Source of the DNA: an uncultured Clostridia bacterium
GTDB lineage: Bacteria > Bacillota > Clostridia > Christensenellales > Aristaeellaceae
DNA: 15,090 bases
NCBI GenBank assembly: GCA_934615145.1
Contig: CAKTTM010000012.1
Location: 1 to 15,090, forward strand
Reading direction: 5' to 3'
A program made the translations under genes and the position numbers. This document shows, in pieces, positions 13,917 through 15,090 of this stretch (position 1 is its first letter; each line of letters starts with the position of its first letter). The notes beneath the pieces were generated by a model. That model made no database searches. It saw only the letters and a list, made by a program, of their open reading frames with translations, and was not told the origin of the DNA.

Positions 13917-15090
<1,174 letters not shown>

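Overview
This is a GC-rich stretch (about 60-65% G+C by eye) of a bacterial chromosome carrying mostly housekeeping genes. The signs point to the Bacillota, probably a GC-rich member of the Clostridia: the energy-coupling-factor cluster ecfA1-ecfA2-ecfT followed by truA, a DUF4364 protein, a YerB-type DUF3048 protein, strong AGGAGG-type ribosome binding sites and TTG/GTG starts. This placement rests on gene content alone.

Left edge (1-237): no protein gene. A strong promoter (TTGACA, 17 bp, TATCCT) with A-tracts upstream and a boxA-like element downstream fires leftward off the window and looks like the start of a ribosomal RNA operon. A perfect 14-bp palindrome lies upstream of it. A clean terminator next to it ends the neighbouring yerB-like gene.

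238-2388: a secreted DUF3048 protein (minus) and a ROK-family sugar kinase (plus) are divergent across about 200 bp that hold a good promoter for the former, an inverted repeat and a weak promoter candidate for the latter. At 2491-3198 lies a secreted protein with two FxLYD-like beta domains (plus), whose stop codon is 3 nt from that of the convergent last gene of the minus-strand cluster.

3202-15090: twelve minus-strand genes in tight array, read right to left: tgt (cut by the right edge), ecfA1, ecfA2, ecfT, truA, a RecB-nuclease/XPD-type helicase fusion, a DUF4364 winged-helix protein, ispDF, a DUF853 HerA-like ATPase, a phosphofructokinase, a RanBP2-type zinc finger membrane protein and an NlpC/P60-like secreted protein. 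Overlaps (4, 17, 11, 8, 1 and 4 nt) and gaps of 2-41 nt indicate one or a few polycistronic messages with translational coupling. Functions cover tRNA modification (tgt, truA), vitamin/cofactor uptake (the energising part of a group II ECF transporter), DNA metabolism (helicase, HerA-like ATPase), isoprenoid precursors (ispDF), glycolysis (pfk) and envelope functions (nlpC-like).

I found no CRISPR array, insertion sequence, phage gene or tRNA, and no clear novel multi-gene system. The most interesting signals are the probable rRNA promoter with an operator-like palindrome, the nuclease-helicase fusion, the unusual phosphofructokinase active-site residues, internal repeats in the HerA-like ATPase tail, and the uncharacterised zinc-finger/NlpC pair at the end of the cluster.
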